Assembly: GCA_964631605.1 (NCBI GenBank)
Contig: CAZVYG010000002.1
Span: 62,001 to 126,000 of the forward strand
DNA: 64,000 nucleotides
From: JARKQH01 sp964631605
GTDB taxonomy: Bacteria > Verrucomicrobiota > Verrucomicrobiia > Limisphaerales > UBA8199
Direction of reading: 5' to 3'
Within the stretch, counting starts at the first letter, position 1. Each line of letters starts with the position of its first letter. Made by a program: the position numbers and the translations under genes. Below are positions 63,460 to 64,000 of this stretch, in pieces. The notes below the pieces were generated by a model, which was not told where the DNA came from, did not search any database, and was given only the letters and a program-made list of their open reading frames with translations.

Positions 63460-64000
63460 TCAGAATTTGTAGGCGATGGCAGCGACCAATTTAACGTCGT
63501 TCTTGCGGCGGTCCGGCGCCGGCTGGTTGTCATAGGTGTTCTGGATGTAGGTGCGCTGGCTGAGGCTCTTGGTAATGGCGGTCTCAAGGCCGATTTCGGC
63601 GTTAATAATGAAGTTCTCCCAGTCATCCACTTGGGGGAGAAACTCGAGCGTCTGCCAAATTTTTGACCGCTCGTTCAACTTGTGATCGAAGCGCTCGGCG
63701 AACCGCAGGGTCATATAGGTCTCCGAGTCGTCGCCTTGTTTCTCAAAGATGACGCCCGGACCGACCTCGCCGCGAAGACTGGTGTTTTCCTTCTTGATAA
63801 AGTAGTAACCGGCGCCAGGGCTGATCCCCACGCGATACTCGATGTCCGCGATGGCATCATGCAAGGCATCCACCCGCAGGTAGCCGAAGAGTCGGTCGCT
63901 GAACAAGCGGTTGTATTGGCCGTAGCCCCGCAAGGATTCCGCGCTTTTTTCTCCCCGATCCTTGCCGTAGGTGCCGTCGGCTCCCAGGTTGATCTCGTTC
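63460..64000 (-). CDS. DUF481-family outer membrane protein, 5-prime end off the window
   Basis: The frame stays open to the window edge (NEINLGADGTYGKDR read at 63955-63999), so the start lies beyond 64000; the TTG at 63933 is not the start. Beta-strand rhythm typical of the DUF481 (YdiY-like) barrel: DRLFGYLRVDALHD, YRVGISPGAGYYFI, TYMTLRFAERFDHKL, FIINAEIGLETAI and terminal Phe in KLVAAIAYKF, the outer-membrane insertion signal. It lies 123 bases upstream of the M29 gene. Confidence 0.88.
   Translation of the reverse strand, partial: NEINLGADGTYGKDRGEKSAESLRGYGQYNRLFSDRLFGYLRVDALHDAIADIEYRVGISPGAGYYFIKKENTSLRGEVGPGVIFEKQGDDSETYMTLRFAERFDHKLNERSKIWQTLEFLPQVDDWENFIINAEIGLETAITKSLSQRTYIQNTYDNQPAPDRRKNDVKLVAAIAYKF

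Noticed and set aside
1..64000. CRISPR array, tRNA/rRNA genes, IS element or prophage
   Set aside because: No regularly spaced direct repeats, no cloverleaf or rRNA core seen, and no transposase, integrase or phage structural protein among the frames.

Overview
This window looks like a chromosomal fragment of a GC-rich diderm bacterium, most likely Verrucomicrobiota (Limisphaerales/Pedosphaeraceae-like). That is an inference from gene content. The envelope genes are diderm (LptF/G, BamA, OmpH/Skp, TolC, MacA/MacB-like, DUF481). There are many exported degradative proteins typical of the phylum: Gfo/Idh/MocA oxidoreductases, DUF1080, heparinase II/III, GH51, PQQ-like propellers and Tat-exported enzymes. 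TTG starts are common. Two runs of ten N (2835-2844 and 29081-29090) mark scaffold gaps, and each breaks a gene. I see no rRNA, tRNA, CRISPR array, transposase or phage gene, so this reads as ordinary chromosome with some accessory islands.

Layout. 1-3383: Lon protease and a gap-broken LolA-like protein. 3447-9057 (minus): a probable operon of NAD(P)HX repair enzyme, membrane protein, short adenylate kinase, fmt, two related one-helix proteins and a DUF1080 protein. 9268-12800 (minus): heparinase-like lyase plus Tat Gfo/Idh/MocA oxidoreductase, ending at a perfect 15-bp hairpin. 13004-15990: class II aldolase, YgjP-type metallopeptidase, LptF/G permease. 16647-20852: cytochrome c maturation operon (duplicated-domain lipoprotein, ResB, CcsA). 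20902-22467: GH51 arabinofuranosidase. 22570-25537 (minus): lysine 6-aminotransferase with an ALDH7-type dehydrogenase, divergent from two NAD(P)-dependent dehydrogenases at 25661-27665. 27733-28845: Dus. 28855-30977 (minus): a gap- and frameshift-broken repeat protein. 31442-34606: Fur with a promoter that predicts a leaderless mRNA, Sua5, TolC. 34857-35900: a three-gene cassette with two WXG100-like proteins. 36107-41955: Tat sugar-isomerase-like protein, thioredoxin, glycoside hydrolase with fibronectin III domain, EamA transporter. 42190-47070: MacA-like adaptor, one ATPase and two paralogous permeases. 47190-48371: aldo/keto reductase. 48433-53043 (minus): dnaB, bamA, ompH. 53374-57884: glgC, esterase fusion, PQQ-like propeller. 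58050-64000: REC-only response regulator, then a minus-strand group of ketoacyl synthase, an active-site-less ketoacyl synthase partner, a B12-binding radical SAM enzyme, an M29 aminopeptidase and a DUF481 porin-like protein running off the window.

The best candidates for something undescribed are (i) the WXG100-like trio at 34857-35900, flanked by copies of the same GGCGAGGG/CCCTCGCC dyad and with no type VII secretion ATPase in the window, and (ii) the compact radical SAM plus active and inactive ketoacyl synthase group at 58484-62205, which has no carrier protein or reductase beside it. Identifications rest on motifs and family resemblance read by eye; no database search was run.
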